Counted from the stretch's first letter, positions 34,247-44,827 are shown. The stretch: 64,000 nucleotides of DNA from DASVWZ01 sp963715675 (GCA_963715675.1 OY970265.1:682001-746000); one strand, 5' to 3'. Notes: a model not told the origin generated them from the letters alone. Numbers and translations: made by a program.

Positions 34247-35326
34247 ATGCCAATCTCAACTACAACTCCCGTCAGTTCCTTGGTTCAGTCGCTAGGCGAG
34301 TTCCCCCCTGAGTCTGTGATTTTTGGCAAGACCGAAGCCATGCAGGCGCTACGCAGCCGCATGGACAAAGTGGCCAGCGCCAATGTTCCCGTCCTCATCC
34401 ACGGGGAGAGCGGCACCGGCAAGGACATCATTGCCCGCATGGTCCATGGGCTGTCTCCTTGGAAGTCCGGACCCTTCGTCAAGGTGAACTGCCCGGCTAT
34501 TCCCGGCACGCTTCTCGAAAGCGAGCTGTTCGGCTACGAAAAGGGCGCATTCACCGGGGCCTACGGCATGAAACCCGGCCGAGTCGAGATGGCGCACCGC
34601 GGGACTCTGTTCCTGGACGAGATTTCCGAACTCGACCTGTCGCTGCAATCGAAGCTTCTGCAGTTGCTGCAGGATGGACAGTTCTGCCGCATCGGCGCCC
34701 AGGAAGACAAGAAAGTCGAAGTCCGCATCGTGTGCGCCACCAACCGCCAGTTGGAAAACGAGATTGAGAACGGCGGGTTCCGCCAGGATCTTTACTACCG
34801 CATCAATGTCGTGAATCTTTTCATGCCGCCGTTGCGCGAGCGTCGCGCCGACATCGAGATGCTGGTTCACTACTTCCTCGAGCATTACAACCGCAAGTAC
34901 AACTGCCGGGCCAAGCCGCTCTCCAGTGAATTGATGTCGGTGCTGCAGAAGTACCAGTGGCCGGGAAACATCCGCGAGCTGGAGAACCTGATCAAGCGCT
35001 ATGTGATCCTGGGCAGCGAGGATGTGATCACCGGTGAACTGGTGGTGCGCAGCGAAAAAGATATGTTCAACCCCGAGATCAATCTCGATGGGCCGATCTC
35101 GCTGAAGCAGCTTACCCGCCAGGCCACCCGCGAACTGGAACGCAAGATCATCCTGAAAGTGCTGCAAGCCAACCACTGGAACCGGAAACAGGCAGCTAAG
35201 GCCCTGTGCATCAGTTACCGGGCGCTGTTGTACAAGATCCGCGACTCCGGATTGCCGGCCAACCGCGCCGCACATCCCAAGCAAGAGGAAGGTAAGGACG
35301 TCTCCGACGGAGTCGCCGCCGACTGA
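34247..35326 (+). CDS. Sigma-54 activator without receiver domain
   Basis: A 359-residue activator. Only about 25 residues precede the AAA+ domain, which has Walker A GESGTGKD (53-60) and GAFTGA (100-105), the sigma-54 contact loop. The C-terminus has a Fis-type HTH (NHWNRKQAAKALCISYRALLYK) that is very like that of the regulator at 30960-32372, so the two may recognise related sites. Lacking a receiver, it may be controlled by a partner or by abundance (PspF-like). A sigma-54-like promoter precedes it and a terminator follows. Confidence 0.93.
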   Translation: MPISTTTPVSSLVQSLGEFPPESVIFGKTEAMQALRSRMDKVASANVPVLIHGESGTGKDIIARMVHGLSPWKSGPFVKVNCPAIPGTLLESELFGYEKGAFTGAYGMKPGRVEMAHRGTLFLDEISELDLSLQSKLLQLLQDGQFCRIGAQEDKKVEVRIVCATNRQLENEIENGGFRQDLYYRINVVNLFMPPLRERRADIEMLVHYFLEHYNRKYNCRAKPLSSELMSVLQKYQWPGNIRELENLIKRYVILGSEDVITGELVVRSEKDMFNPEINLDGPISLKQLTRQATRELERKIILKVLQANHWNRKQAAKALCISYRALLYKIRDSGLPANRAAHPKQEEGKDVSDGVAAD

Positions 35327-35351
35327 AGACGAGTTCGAAACCAAACCTGAG

Positions 35352-35382
35352 CCCGCCACCAACCGGAGGCGGGTTTTGTTCT
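35352..35382 (+). terminator. Intrinsic terminator after sigma-54 activator
   Basis: CCCGCC (35352-35357) pairs with GGCGGG (35368-35373), followed by TTTTGTTCTT. A standard stem plus T-rich tail, 26 bases past the stop codon. Confidence 0.75.
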
Positions 35383-35574
35383 TGGCCGGTGACAAATTTT
35401 GGTCGCAGACTGGCGACCGGCTTGGGAAGATGAAAGCAACCGCATCACAAATCATCCGTCGCCTTATAATGGAAAGCCTATCCATACCGTATCGTCGCGG
35501 TAGGTTATATTGGCCGTCCGCGACGGTAGACCCTGGCGAGTTCCCGGGCGCCAGGCGGGTGAGGGCGACGAAGA

Positions 35575-36477
35575 ATGGTTTTTCTGTTGATTGCTGCCGC
35601 AATCGTCGGCAGCGCGGTGGTCGCGAACTTCTTGCTGAACGTCCTCGGTCACTCAGGCGGGCGCATTTTTATTGGCGCCACCTGCGTGGTCGTGGGCGCC
35701 GGCGGATATGCCGCGGGCTTCGTCCTCGAAATGATCATATTGGCGCGGGCAGGTCAATTGCCCTGGGGCAATGCTGTGTGGCCTTGCATCACGTGGTCGT
35801 TGATCTCCTGCTCCGCATTGTGGGCGGGCGCCGGACGCCGCGTTCCTTTCGTGGCTCGGGCTACGCCTTTTTGGCTCGGCGGAGGGCTGGGAGTGTTCAG
35901 TTCTTTCGCCCATCCACGCATCCTCGTCGCGGCCACAGCATTGGTTCTCGGGGGCATTGCATACCCTTTGTTGACGGCGCAGCGTCGCGGCGCCGCCGGA
36001 ACTGCAAAAAGACCCGGCGAGCCCAAGCCCAGACGGGTTCTTGCCCCATCCGTTGGGCCATATTACTTCGGAATGGAAACGGCCGACGCCTCCAACCTGG
36101 TGGCGTTCACCCCCGCCGAAAAAGAAGCCCTGAGCGCGGCGGTTGAGTTCAGGAACGAGCGGATTTTCCACGCCCCACCCGCCGAGTTCGCCGGCGCCGG
36201 CTGGGACATGGTCTTGGGAGCGGTGGAGGGCCGTGTCTACAAACTTTCCGGTCTTCTCGTCCTGGAGGATCGCGAGCAAAGGGATGCGATGTGGCGGAAT
36301 CTGACCCAGCGGCTCCGATCCGCCTTGGGCACGCCAGCGACTGCGGCTGCAACCATCTTCGCCTGGGATACGGAAGATGGCAATGTCGTACTCAATCGCG
36401 TCAACGACGGTGAAGGGTACGCGGTCGTGCTCACACTCACGTCCCGCGCCGTGAGTGGCTTCGTACGCGTCAAATAG
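35575..36477 (+). CDS. Membrane protein of unknown function
   Basis: A 300-residue protein. The first ~140 residues form four to five membrane helices (FLLIAAAIVGSAVVANFLL; FIGATCVVVGAGGYAAGFVL; and others). The C-terminal half (150-300) is soluble and alpha/beta-like, with no recognised motif. The ATG at 35575 has a purine-rich stretch upstream but no strong ribosome site. It stands alone and no family was identified. Confidence 0.75.
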   Translation: MVFLLIAAAIVGSAVVANFLLNVLGHSGGRIFIGATCVVVGAGGYAAGFVLEMIILARAGQLPWGNAVWPCITWSLISCSALWAGAGRRVPFVARATPFWLGGGLGVFSSFAHPRILVAATALVLGGIAYPLLTAQRRGAAGTAKRPGEPKPRRVLAPSVGPYYFGMETADASNLVAFTPAEKEALSAAVEFRNERIFHAPPAEFAGAGWDMVLGAVEGRVYKLSGLLVLEDREQRDAMWRNLTQRLRSALGTPATAAATIFAWDTEDGNVVLNRVNDGEGYAVVLTLTSRAVSGFVRVK

Positions 36478-36621
36478 AAGTCGGAAATTCTCTCGGAACG
36501 CTGCTCCATCTCCAAGAACGCGCGGTCGCCGCGGTTCTGAGCGTTATCGCTGATTCCCTCGGCTGGATCTGTCTTTCGATGCTGGTGCAGTTTGGATTTC
36601 CACAGACTCGAAGCGGCGAAC

Positions 36622-37245
36622 TTACTTCGCTGGAGGTTCTCCCTTCCCTACCTCTAGAAAGTACTGCGCTGCCGTTTCTGGGTTCCAGTACGCTTCAGCT
36701 GTGAGCGGTGGATAGATAGGTATCTTCCCGGCCAGAGCTGCGTCAATCACTGACACGCTCAGATCCTTCGGATTCAGGACGGCGGCGACTACCCCATTTT
36801 GATCCACCACGACGGCATGTGGGATTCCGAACGCTGAGTAGTCCTTGTACACAGACAAATCCATGTCGAGCGCGATCCACATATTCATCGGATGCTTCTT
36901 GAGGAACCATGTGACCTTCTTCGGGTTCTCATGGCCCACAGCGATAAACTGCACTGTCTTTCCCCGATAATGCGAGGACAATTCGTTAAGATGGGGGATA
37001 TCCGCTACGCACGGAACGCACCATGTCCCCCAGAAATCGAGAATCACGACTTTGCCGTGGAGGGCTTTCCAGTTCACTTCAGCAGGCAAGGGCCCTTGGA
37101 CCTCGAATTCGAACTCCAGCGCTGGTGCCGGATCCCCACGTTTTAGCGCATTAGGCGGTACTTCTTTCAGTTGTTGACTCCACAGTCCCGGGGTAGCTGC
37201 CAGAATCAATCCCCAGCAAAGGGCACAACTCAGCTTATTGATCAT
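36622..37245 (-). CDS. TlpA-like exported thioredoxin
   Basis: A 207-residue protein with an N-terminal signal (LSCALCWGLILAATPGLWSQ) and a TlpA/ResA fold: VVILDFWGTWCVPCVADIPHLNEL carries the CVPC redox site, and GIPHAVVVDQNG provides the cis-Pro region. It should reduce or exchange disulfides outside the membrane. The ATG at 37245 is taken; an in-frame GTG lies at 37257. The sulfate-activation genes begin beyond it but run separately. Confidence 0.88.
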   Translation of the reverse strand: MINKLSCALCWGLILAATPGLWSQQLKEVPPNALKRGDPAPALEFEFEVQGPLPAEVNWKALHGKVVILDFWGTWCVPCVADIPHLNELSSHYRGKTVQFIAVGHENPKKVTWFLKKHPMNMWIALDMDLSVYKDYSAFGIPHAVVVDQNGVVAAVLNPKDLSVSVIDAALAGKIPIYPPLTAEAYWNPETAAQYFLEVGKGEPPAK

Positions 37246-37315
37246 CAAGTGACCCACTCATGTCCACGCGGATTGGACGGGAAGCGTTCAGAAACGTAAG
37301 CGGCACATTGCCCGC

Positions 37316-38110
37316 TTACGGCGCTGCTGGAATCTGCAGCATGGACATCAGCTCTTCGCGGAGGTTGGGGCCTCCCGCGAGCAAGCCGGTAAGCAGCGGA
37401 TTGCGGTTGTTGCAGCGTAGTGGCTGATTATCCAGGGTGCGCACCCAGCCTCCGGCGCTTTCGACCAGCGCGGCGCCGGCGGCGACGTCCCATTCATTTT
37501 TTGGAACCAGGGTAAAGGTGATATCAGCCAGGCCTGCGGAGACCAGCGCCAGCTTGTAGGCCACCGAACCCATGGGACGCACTTTGAAATTGGCGCTTTC
37601 AAATTGCTTCCACTCCCCGCGTTTGACTTCGCTGCGGCTGGCCAGCACCATCGCCCCACTCAGTTGCTTGCGCGGGCTGGGCCGGGCCGGTTTTCCGTTG
37701 TAGGTCACGCCCGACTCGCGTGAGCCGATAAAGACTTCGTTGGTGGCGGGATTGCAGATTCCTCCGGCGATGGGGATGCCGTTTTCGACCATCGCCACCG
37801 ACACGCAAAACTCGGGAATTCCGGCAACGAATTCGCGGGTACCGTCGAGCGGATCGACCACCCAGACGCGGCTCTTCTCCAGCCTGCTGGGATCGTCCAC
37901 GCTCTCTTCGGAAAGCCAGCCTTCGCCCTCCCGCAGCAATTCACGGCGGAGCACGGAGTCGACCTCGCGGTCGGCGGCGGTGACGGGATCGTGTCCAACT
38001 TTGTATTCGGCGGCGATGGCGCCCGAGGTGTACCGGCTCAGGACTTCGCGGGCCGCCCCCAGGGCGGACTGGATGCGTTGCAGGGTTTGGGCGTTGAGGC
38101 TTGAGGTCAT
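37316..38110 (-). CDS. CysQ-like 3'(2'),5'-bisphosphate nucleotidase / inositol monophosphatase family
   Basis: A 264-residue member of the inositol monophosphatase superfamily. Metal-site motifs are visible: DPVTAADREVD, LSEES, VVDPLDGTREFV (the DPxDGT signature) and NEWDVAAGAALV. Following sat-cysC and TauE genes on the same strand, the likely job is hydrolysis of PAP, the by-product of PAPS use, as for CysQ. Inositol phosphatase activity cannot be excluded by sequence alone. Only 21 bases separate it from the TauE gene. Confidence 0.87.
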   Translation of the reverse strand: MTSSLNAQTLQRIQSALGAAREVLSRYTSGAIAAEYKVGHDPVTAADREVDSVLRRELLREGEGWLSEESVDDPSRLEKSRVWVVDPLDGTREFVAGIPEFCVSVAMVENGIPIAGGICNPATNEVFIGSRESGVTYNGKPARPSPRKQLSGAMVLASRSEVKRGEWKQFESANFKVRPMGSVAYKLALVSAGLADITFTLVPKNEWDVAAGAALVESAGGWVRTLDNQPLRCNNRNPLLTGLLAGGPNLREELMSMLQIPAAP

Positions 38111-38131
38111 GAAAGTATTATCGCAGTAATT

Positions 38132-38899
38132 TCAGGCCCACAGCATGCGGGCACCGGTGGCGAGCAGTACGGCGCAGAGAATCCGCCGCAGCCAGAGCAC
38201 CGGCATGCGAGTGCTGAGATGGGAGCCGAGAATGCCTCCGGGAATGGATCCGATCAGCAGGGAAGCCACCAGATAGGGATCAATGTTCCCCATGCGGAAG
38301 TGGAGGAAGCTGGTGCATCCGGTCAGCAGCACGGCATGAACGATGTCGGTACCCACCATTTGCTTGGGATGGAACTTGTAGAACATGAGGAGGAGCATCA
38401 TGATGATGCTTCCGGAGCCCACCGAGGTCATGCCCACCAGGAAACCGGCCAGTAAGCCGATTACCGAAATCCCCAGGAACCCTCTCATGGTGGGAGGACG
38501 GAGCGAGACGCTTTCCTCGATCTTGTTCTGGAAGATCAACAGCATTGGGACCACGATCAGAAGGACTCCGACGGTCGTGGTGATAATGGCATTGACGCCA
38601 CTGCCATAGACTGTACGCAGATGCTTCAACAGGCCGACTCCGAGAATCGAGCCCGGGAGGCTGCCCATCGCCAGGATCACCACAACCTTCCGGCGAACCG
38701 TGCCGCGGGACAGATGAACCCAGCTGGAGCCAATCTTGGTAGCGAAGTTAAACAGGGCATCGGAGCCCACCGCAATAATCGGTGGCACGCGGAGGCCGAA
38801 AATCAGGAGCGGCAGCAGAAGCACGCCGCCCCCGACTCCAGTCATACCGATCAGAGTCCCCACCATGAAGCCAATCGCGATTTTAGCCGCAATAAGCAT
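38132..38899 (-). CDS. TauE/SafE-family sulfite or organosulfonate exporter
   Basis: A 255-residue membrane protein with about eight helices and the family's glycine-rich signatures (GTLIGMTGVGGGVLLLPLLI near the start and GFLVGMTSVGSGSIIMMLLL in the second half). These proteins move sulfite or sulfonates across the inner membrane. Its place between sat-cysC and the CysQ-like gene fits a role in sulfur balance. The ATG at 38899 follows AGGA. Confidence 0.88.
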   Translation of the reverse strand: MLIAAKIAIGFMVGTLIGMTGVGGGVLLLPLLIFGLRVPPIIAVGSDALFNFATKIGSSWVHLSRGTVRRKVVVILAMGSLPGSILGVGLLKHLRTVYGSGVNAIITTTVGVLLIVVPMLLIFQNKIEESVSLRPPTMRGFLGISVIGLLAGFLVGMTSVGSGSIIMMLLLMFYKFHPKQMVGTDIVHAVLLTGCTSFLHFRMGNIDPYLVASLLIGSIPGGILGSHLSTRMPVLWLRRILCAVLLATGARMLWA

Positions 38900-38935
38900 G
38901 AGTCCTCACCGTGCCTGGGGGGGCACAATCAGGGC

Positions 38936-40681
38936 CTAGGCGGCCCCGTTGTTCACTCCGATAAACCCTTCGCGCTCCAGATGCAGGATGATTTCCTGCG
39001 CCGCTTCTTCCGGAGACAGTTCCGTGGTGTCGATGGTGACTTCAGCATTCTTCGGTTCTTCGTACGGATCGGAAATGCCGGTGAACTCCTTCAGAATACC
39101 GGCGCGTGCCTTTGCATAGAGACCCTTCCGATCCCGCTGTTCGCAGGTTTCCACCGGGGTGGCGACGTGGACCAGGATGAATCCGCCCACCGGTTCGATC
39201 ATTTCGCGAACCGCTTTGCGGGTCGCATCATACGGTGCGATGGGAGCGCAGATGGCGATGCCGCCGTTCTTGGTGATCTCCGACGCCACGTAGCCGATAC
39301 GCCGGATGTTGATGTCGCGGTGCTCCTTGGAGAACCCGAGTTCGGACGAGAGATGCTTGCGCACCAGATCGCCATCAAGAATGGTTACGGGCCGGCCACC
39401 CACTTCCAGGAACTTGGTGAGCAGCACGTTCGCGATGGTCGATTTTCCCGAGCCCGACAGACCGGTGAAGAAGATGGTCACCCCTTGCTTGTGCCGCGGC
39501 GGAAAGCTCCGGCGGAGTTCCTGCACCACCTCGGGATAGGTGAACCAGCTTGGGATTTCACGGCCTTCATTCAGCCGCTGCCGGAGTTGCGTTCCCGAGA
39601 TGTTCAGGGTGCGGGCGTTCTGTGGGACTTCGTTGTCCGGGACATATTTGTCCTGATCTTCGAGGTACACCATCATGTTGAAGGGAACCATGGTGACCCC
39701 GATCTCGGCTTCGTGCATCTTGAAAAGCTCTTGGGCTTCATAGGGCCCGTAGAACGGCTTGCCGTCGGAATCATTGCCCGGACCGGCGTGATCGCGGCCG
39801 ACAATGAAGTGCGTGGCTCCGTGGTTCTTGCGGATCAGGGCGTGCCAGATGGCTTCGCGGGGTCCGCCCATGCGCATGGCCAGCGGCAGCAGTGACAACT
39901 TCACCGTGCCCTGAGGATACTTGGGCAGGAGCAACTGGTAGCAGCGCACCCGGGTGAAGTAATCGACGTCACCCGGCTTGGTCATCCCGACCGATGGGTT
40001 CAGTAGAAGATTCGCCTCCACATCCCGGGCGGCCCGGAACGTGAGTTCCACGTGAGCGCGGTGCATGGGGTTGCGGGTCTGAAAGGCCACCACCCGGCGC
40101 CAGCCCAGGCGGGCGAATTCCGCGCGTATTTCGGCGGGAGTCAGGCGCAGGGAGCGGAAATCATAGTGCGACGGAAGTTGCACTCCTTCGAGCGTGCCTC
40201 CCACATACCATGGATTCGAGCGATTCAGCAGGTAATCCACGCCGGGATGTACCGTGCTGGTGGTGCCGAACACCGACTTCGCCTCGGCATGGCGATCGGG
40301 CTGCCAAACTTCCTCCACGTGAAGAACCGCCAGCATGACGCCTTCCGGGTCGCGCAGCGCAATGGTGCTCTTGCCGGGGGTGAGAGTCTTGGCGAATTCT
40401 TCCTTCACATCCAAGGTGATGGGCATGGGCCAGATCAGCCCGCTGCTCAGGTGCATTTTGTGGCAGACGGATTCGTATTCTGCCTTGTTCAGGAAGCCGC
40501 GCAGGGGCGAGAATCCGCCGCTCAGTAGCAGTTCCAGATCACAAATTTGTCGCGCCGTCAGGTCCCAGGAGGGCCACTCACGAGAGTGAGCTTTGAGTTC
40601 CTTGGCGCGTTCGGGTTGAGCGATGAGGTTTACGAGTTCTCCGCCGTGCGGCGGAATAATATGGCTGGCTAAAGCGGTCAA
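38936..40681 (-). CDS. Bifunctional sulfate adenylyltransferase / adenylylsulfate kinase
   Basis: A 581-residue fusion. Residues ~1-380 are ATP sulfurylase, with the nucleotide-binding QTRNPMHRAH and GRDHAG motifs. Residues ~395-580 are APS kinase with P-loop GLSGSGKST and ILDGDLVR. Together they convert sulfate to APS and PAPS in the cytoplasm. The start is taken as TTG 40681, with GGAGG about 9 bases upstream and the protein then beginning LTALASHIIPPHGGELVNLI as in relatives; a longer in-frame reading to 40762 lacks a ribosome site. It heads an operon with TauE and CysQ-like genes. Confidence 0.93.
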   Translation of the reverse strand: MTALASHIIPPHGGELVNLIAQPERAKELKAHSREWPSWDLTARQICDLELLLSGGFSPLRGFLNKAEYESVCHKMHLSSGLIWPMPITLDVKEEFAKTLTPGKSTIALRDPEGVMLAVLHVEEVWQPDRHAEAKSVFGTTSTVHPGVDYLLNRSNPWYVGGTLEGVQLPSHYDFRSLRLTPAEIRAEFARLGWRRVVAFQTRNPMHRAHVELTFRAARDVEANLLLNPSVGMTKPGDVDYFTRVRCYQLLLPKYPQGTVKLSLLPLAMRMGGPREAIWHALIRKNHGATHFIVGRDHAGPGNDSDGKPFYGPYEAQELFKMHEAEIGVTMVPFNMMVYLEDQDKYVPDNEVPQNARTLNISGTQLRQRLNEGREIPSWFTYPEVVQELRRSFPPRHKQGVTIFFTGLSGSGKSTIANVLLTKFLEVGGRPVTILDGDLVRKHLSSELGFSKEHRDINIRRIGYVASEITKNGGIAICAPIAPYDATRKAVREMIEPVGGFILVHVATPVETCEQRDRKGLYAKARAGILKEFTGISDPYEEPKNAEVTIDTTELSPEEAAQEIILHLEREGFIGVNNGAA

Positions 40682-41084
40682 TTCCCTGTGCCTCCGCGTT
40701 CTTTCAATTTTTGTTCCAGTATTCTGTCCGGCTATTTCTTCCAGATAAACTCGGAAGTGCAACTCATGCAGAATTCTGAAGGGAGAGTTGGCTTCTGTAA
40801 AGTCTACCTCGTCAGCCTGCTACGATCAAGGCTTAAGTTACAAACCCGATGGGGCAGATGGACTTTCAGCAGAACTAACCTGCAATTATGCTGCCTTCGG
40901 GACGGATTCCCGTTCGAAGTTACTCATTGCAAGGAAAATGCCTGTGCGGAGGAAACGGGGTTGCGCCGAATTTCCGCCGCCGGGAGGGTGAAAATCTTTG
41001 CGACAAAGTGCCCTTCGAGGCGGTATCCGGGGTAAGTCGGTCACCGGTTGGCATGCTCGAGAGGTTCTTTTCGCCCCAGCGCGG
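40682..41084. other. Intergenic region
   Basis: About 400 bases between the sulfate operon and a small coiled-coil gene on the same strand. No coding sequence, RNA gene or clear promoter was recognised. Confidence 0.35.
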
Positions 41085-41315
41085 CTAGGCGTGAGACTTA
41101 TCCCACCACACCCTGCAATCGCCGGGGTTCGCCAGGATCTTCGACAGTTCCTGCTTGATTTCCAACAGGCGATTGGCGCGCACTTCCAGCGCCGACTGAT
41201 CCAACGTGCTGTGCTCGTTTTGCTCCGAATATCGAGCATTCAGGTTCCGTAGAGAGGTGATTTCCTGGCGAAGGCTGAAGAGGTGTTCCGAAATATAGGC
41301 CATTTCCTTCATCAT
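41085..41315 (-). CDS. Small coiled-coil protein, function unknown
   Basis: A 76-residue protein starting at ATG 41315 (a second ATG follows directly). It is almost all helical with heptad-like Leu spacing (SEHLFSLRQEITSLRNLNAR) and a second helix RANRLLEIKQELSKILANP, so a coiled coil or dimeric four-helix bundle is likely. Upstream in-frame sequence to 41501 looks non-coding. It is divergent from a similar-sized small gene at 41431. Confidence 0.55.
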   Translation of the reverse strand: MMKEMAYISEHLFSLRQEITSLRNLNARYSEQNEHSTLDQSALEVRANRLLEIKQELSKILANPGDCRVWWDKSHA

Positions 41316-41430
41316 ACGCTGGATTGGCGGGATCGCCGTTTTATATTGCGCCTGGCGAGGTGTTTCCGCGTATCGCGACCCCAGGAAAAGGAGTAGGATG
41401 GGCTGGCAACAAGAGTAAGGAGCGATTGTT

Positions 41431-41595
41431 TTGCCCATTGACTCGCGGATGACGTGGAAATACTTCGCCGTAGCGGTTTCCCAGGAACCCGACGCCAACA
41501 AACTTACCTACCTTTTGAAACAGCTTCACAACGCCCTCGACAAGGCCGACCCCGAAGGTGACGAGATGAGGGATTTGCGGCACTCTCGTCCCTGA
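41431..41595 (+). CDS. Small acidic-helix protein, function unknown
   Basis: A 54-residue protein from TTG 41431, with AAGGAG 8 bases upstream; an in-frame ATG lies at 41449. It contains MTWKYFAVAVSQEPDANKLT and a helix LLKQLHNALDKAD. The strong ribosome site and protein-like composition support a real gene. The sequence YxxFAVAVSQEPDANKLTYL resembles small acidobacterial helical proteins, though no family name can be given. Divergent from the coiled-coil gene at 41085-41315. Confidence 0.6.
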   Translation: MPIDSRMTWKYFAVAVSQEPDANKLTYLLKQLHNALDKADPEGDEMRDLRHSRP

Positions 41596-41943
41596 TTGTG
41601 GTGGACTGTTCCCCACGTGGAATTCCGGCAGACTCCTCAGAAGCGCTGTGCTACCCCAGAGCAGAGGGTTCGAGGCAAGGTCGGCGGCTGTTTCTGCTGG
41701 ATGGAACCTCGAGCGTCACCTTCGTAACTACCGCCGCCATTTGTTTCGTGTATACTGATGTTGACGCTATTGCCACGGTTTGCTCGTCACGCGGTGGTCC
41801 CTCGTTGGATCAGCTTCATCTCCGCCTTTCCTGCCCGCCGTTTATTTCAGCGCCAAATCTAAAACCAATTGTGAGCGGCACGAAAGTTCTGCACGTGTAC
41901 CTAAGTGTGTAACCACAGGCCCTCCAGAAAGAACAACTCTCGA
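41596..41943. other. Intergenic region upstream of helicase
   Basis: About 350 bases that should hold the helicase promoter and leader. No gene and no clear promoter pair were recognised. Confidence 0.35.
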
Positions 41944-43137
<1,194 letters not shown>

Positions 43138-43151
43138 GCACACACCCCGTG

Positions 43152-43176
43152 GCGCGGACACTCCGGTCCGCGCTTT
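43152..43176 (+). terminator. Terminator-like hairpin after helicase
   Basis: GCGCGGAC (43152-43159) pairs with GTCCGCGC (43166-43173) around a 6-base loop, followed by TTTC. A strong stem with a short T tail. Confidence 0.55.
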
Positions 43177-43235
43177 CGGCGTCTTGCGCGAAAGCCGAAA
43201 CAGCTCACGATGACTGCAGGAAAGTCCCCGCCCTT

Positions 43236-43258
43236 GTCCCTCCACTAATTGGAGGGAC
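43236..43258. terminator. Perfect 9-bp hairpin between convergent genes
   Basis: GTCCCTCCA (43236-43244) and TGGAGGGAC (43250-43258) form a perfect stem with a 5-base loop. It lies in the ~390-base stretch between the helicase and the small basic protein gene, which converge, so it may act on both strands. No T-run is present. Nothing else was recognised in that stretch. Confidence 0.45.
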
Positions 43259-43528
43259 GAGGCACTCTCCGGGAGTAAGATGAGAAAGAGAGGCTGGGTT
43301 TGTTCAGCCCCAAAGCGGCGAAGCCGAGGTAGCCAGCGGAAATCGCGCGGGTCAAGCCATCTCAACTCGGGGTGATTCGGCGAGACGCTACCGGGACTTT
43401 TCCCAGTACCTGCGGCCACGACGCTGGAAAAAGGTGCGGCAGATCTTCTCCGCTAGGTAACTGCCATTCGCGCTTGCCGTGACCAGGTTCCATGCCACGC
43501 AGATCCTGATGTTTTCCTGCTCCTGCGC

Positions 43529-43771
43529 CTACCGCTCGATGCCGGTTCCGTTGTGCGGCGTGGCTTCTTCGTCAGAACTCTCTTCGTCCAATCCGACGCG
43601 GAACAGCGCCGCCTGGGCTTCCGCCAGCTCGCGCAGTTCGCGCATCTCATCCGCGGTGCCTTCCGGTTTCTCCTGTTTACGCTGGCTCCGGCGCTCGGCT
43701 TTTTCCCGTTGTTTCTGTTGCCGGGTTTGTTCTTTCTGACGCTTGGTAAAAGTTGATCGGCCTCTTGGCAT
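43529..43771 (-). CDS. Small highly charged protein, function unknown
   Basis: An 80-residue protein starting at ATG 43771 with GGAGG 8 bases upstream. The first half is extremely basic and helical (FTKRQKEQTRQQKQREKAER), the second half acidic with a coiled-coil look (ADEMRELRELAEAQAALFRV). The basic part could bind RNA or ribosomes. It follows the RRM gene on the same strand and is probably co-transcribed. No family name is assigned. Confidence 0.75.
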   Translation of the reverse strand: MPRGRSTFTKRQKEQTRQQKQREKAERRSQRKQEKPEGTADEMRELRELAEAQAALFRVGLDEESSDEEATPHNGTGIER

Positions 43772-43850
43772 TCACAATTCCTCCTGTCCATTAGTCGTTG
43801 GTGAGTGGCCGGCAGATGCCGTCCGCGGCGAATTTCTCAAAATCAAAACG

Positions 43851-44222
43851 CTACCAGCGCGGCTCGCGGGGCTGACGTGCGTGGCCCTGGTAGTCATCAC
43901 GGCCGCGCCCTCCGCCGCCACCACCGCCGGACCGCTGCCCACCGAAGCCGCCGCCACCGCCGCCGCGAGGCCGGTCGGTCTTGGGCTTGGCTTCATTGAC
44001 CTTCAAAGCCCGTCCCCCCAGATCGGTTCCGTTCAGGGCCGCGACCGCTTTGTCAGCTTCATCGGCGTTGGTCATCTCCACAAAAGCAAACCCCCGCGCT
44101 CGTCCGGTTTCGCGGTCGGTCATGATGCTCACTTTTTCCACCGCTCCATGGGCCTCGAAGGCGGCACGCAACTCCGACTCGGTGGTGCTGTGGGACAAAT
44201 TACCAACGTAAAGGTTCTTCAT
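43851..44222 (-). CDS. RRM RNA-binding protein with Gly-rich tail
   Basis: A 123-residue protein. Residues 1-80 are one RRM domain with RNP2 (LYVGNL) and RNP1 (RGFAFVEM). The tail is a Gly/Arg-rich RGG-like stretch, as in bacterial Rbp and plant GRP proteins, and should bind single-stranded RNA. Its ATG overlaps the stop of the pseudo-receiver gene (ATGA), so translation is coupled. It sits near cold-shock and helicase genes. Confidence 0.93.
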   Translation of the reverse strand: MKNLYVGNLSHSTTESELRAAFEAHGAVEKVSIMTDRETGRARGFAFVEMTNADEADKAVAALNGTDLGGRALKVNEAKPKTDRPRGGGGGGFGGQRSGGGGGGGRGRDDYQGHARQPREPRW

Positions 44223-44827
44223 TGCATTTCCTCTTTCTGGAGTTCAGGTAGGAGCTGAGACCAGGCTGCACTGCGCCTGGGGCTGCGGCTTTCAAGATCG
44301 CGCGGCGGGGCCGGTCGGTCCCGCACCGCCCGGGAGCGAGCCACCGCCAGCGACCGGACGGCAGAGATTTGCCGGGAGGCTTCCAGGATTCCCCAGCGCT
44401 GAGGCAGATCGCCAGCGACATCCGCCGATGGCGCCGCTGACGCCTCATCCCTCAGGACTGGACCTTCAACCATCTCGATCGCTGCCCCTCCATCCGCATT
44501 CGGCGAGTCCGCAAGGTACGCGGGTTTGCCGACCAGAAACGCCAGTTGCTGAGGCGGCGTGGCGCCGCGAACTTCTTCACAAAACCTGTCCCGGCGGCCC
44601 GATTCACATTCCGTGTTCATGAGCACCAGATTATATAGATCCGCCCGCCACCAGGAGCGCGCTTCGCCGATATCGGCGGCACAATCCACGTCCATGCCGA
44701 GTTTTCTCATGGTCTCGGCACGCAGGTCGCGGCTGGCCGACGACGCGTCCACCAGAAGAACACGCTTCTTCCTGGCCGAAACCTCTACCGCACTGGGAGG
44801 CATCAACCCAAGCGCATGCGCGGTCAC
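44219..44827 (-). CDS. Degenerate receiver-domain protein
   Basis: A 202-residue protein. The GTG at 44827 overlaps the stop of the small basic gene upstream (GTGA). Residues ~18-120 resemble a response-regulator receiver (RVLLVDASSASRDLRAETMR), but the phosphoacceptor position reads Asn in LVLMNTE and the acidic pair is reduced to one Asp. It is therefore unlikely to be phosphorylated in the normal way. The C-terminal ~80 residues are Arg/Ala/Ser-rich and unstructured. Its overlap with the RRM gene suggests the two products act together. Confidence 0.75.
   Translation of the reverse strand: MTAHALGLMPPSAVEVSARKKRVLLVDASSASRDLRAETMRKLGMDVDCAADIGEARSWWRADLYNLVLMNTECESGRRDRFCEEVRGATPPQQLAFLVGKPAYLADSPNADGGAAIEMVEGPVLRDEASAAPSADVAGDLPQRWGILEASRQISAVRSLAVARSRAVRDRPAPPRDLESRSPRRSAAWSQLLPELQKEEMQ

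Noticed and set aside
34349..35602. 417-codon minus-strand ORF
   Set aside because: Antisense to the sigma-54 activator, which has full catalytic motifs. The antisense product has no recognisable feature.
38621..39895. 424-codon plus-strand ORF
   Set aside because: Antisense to TauE and sat-cysC; His/Arg/Gly-rich shadow.
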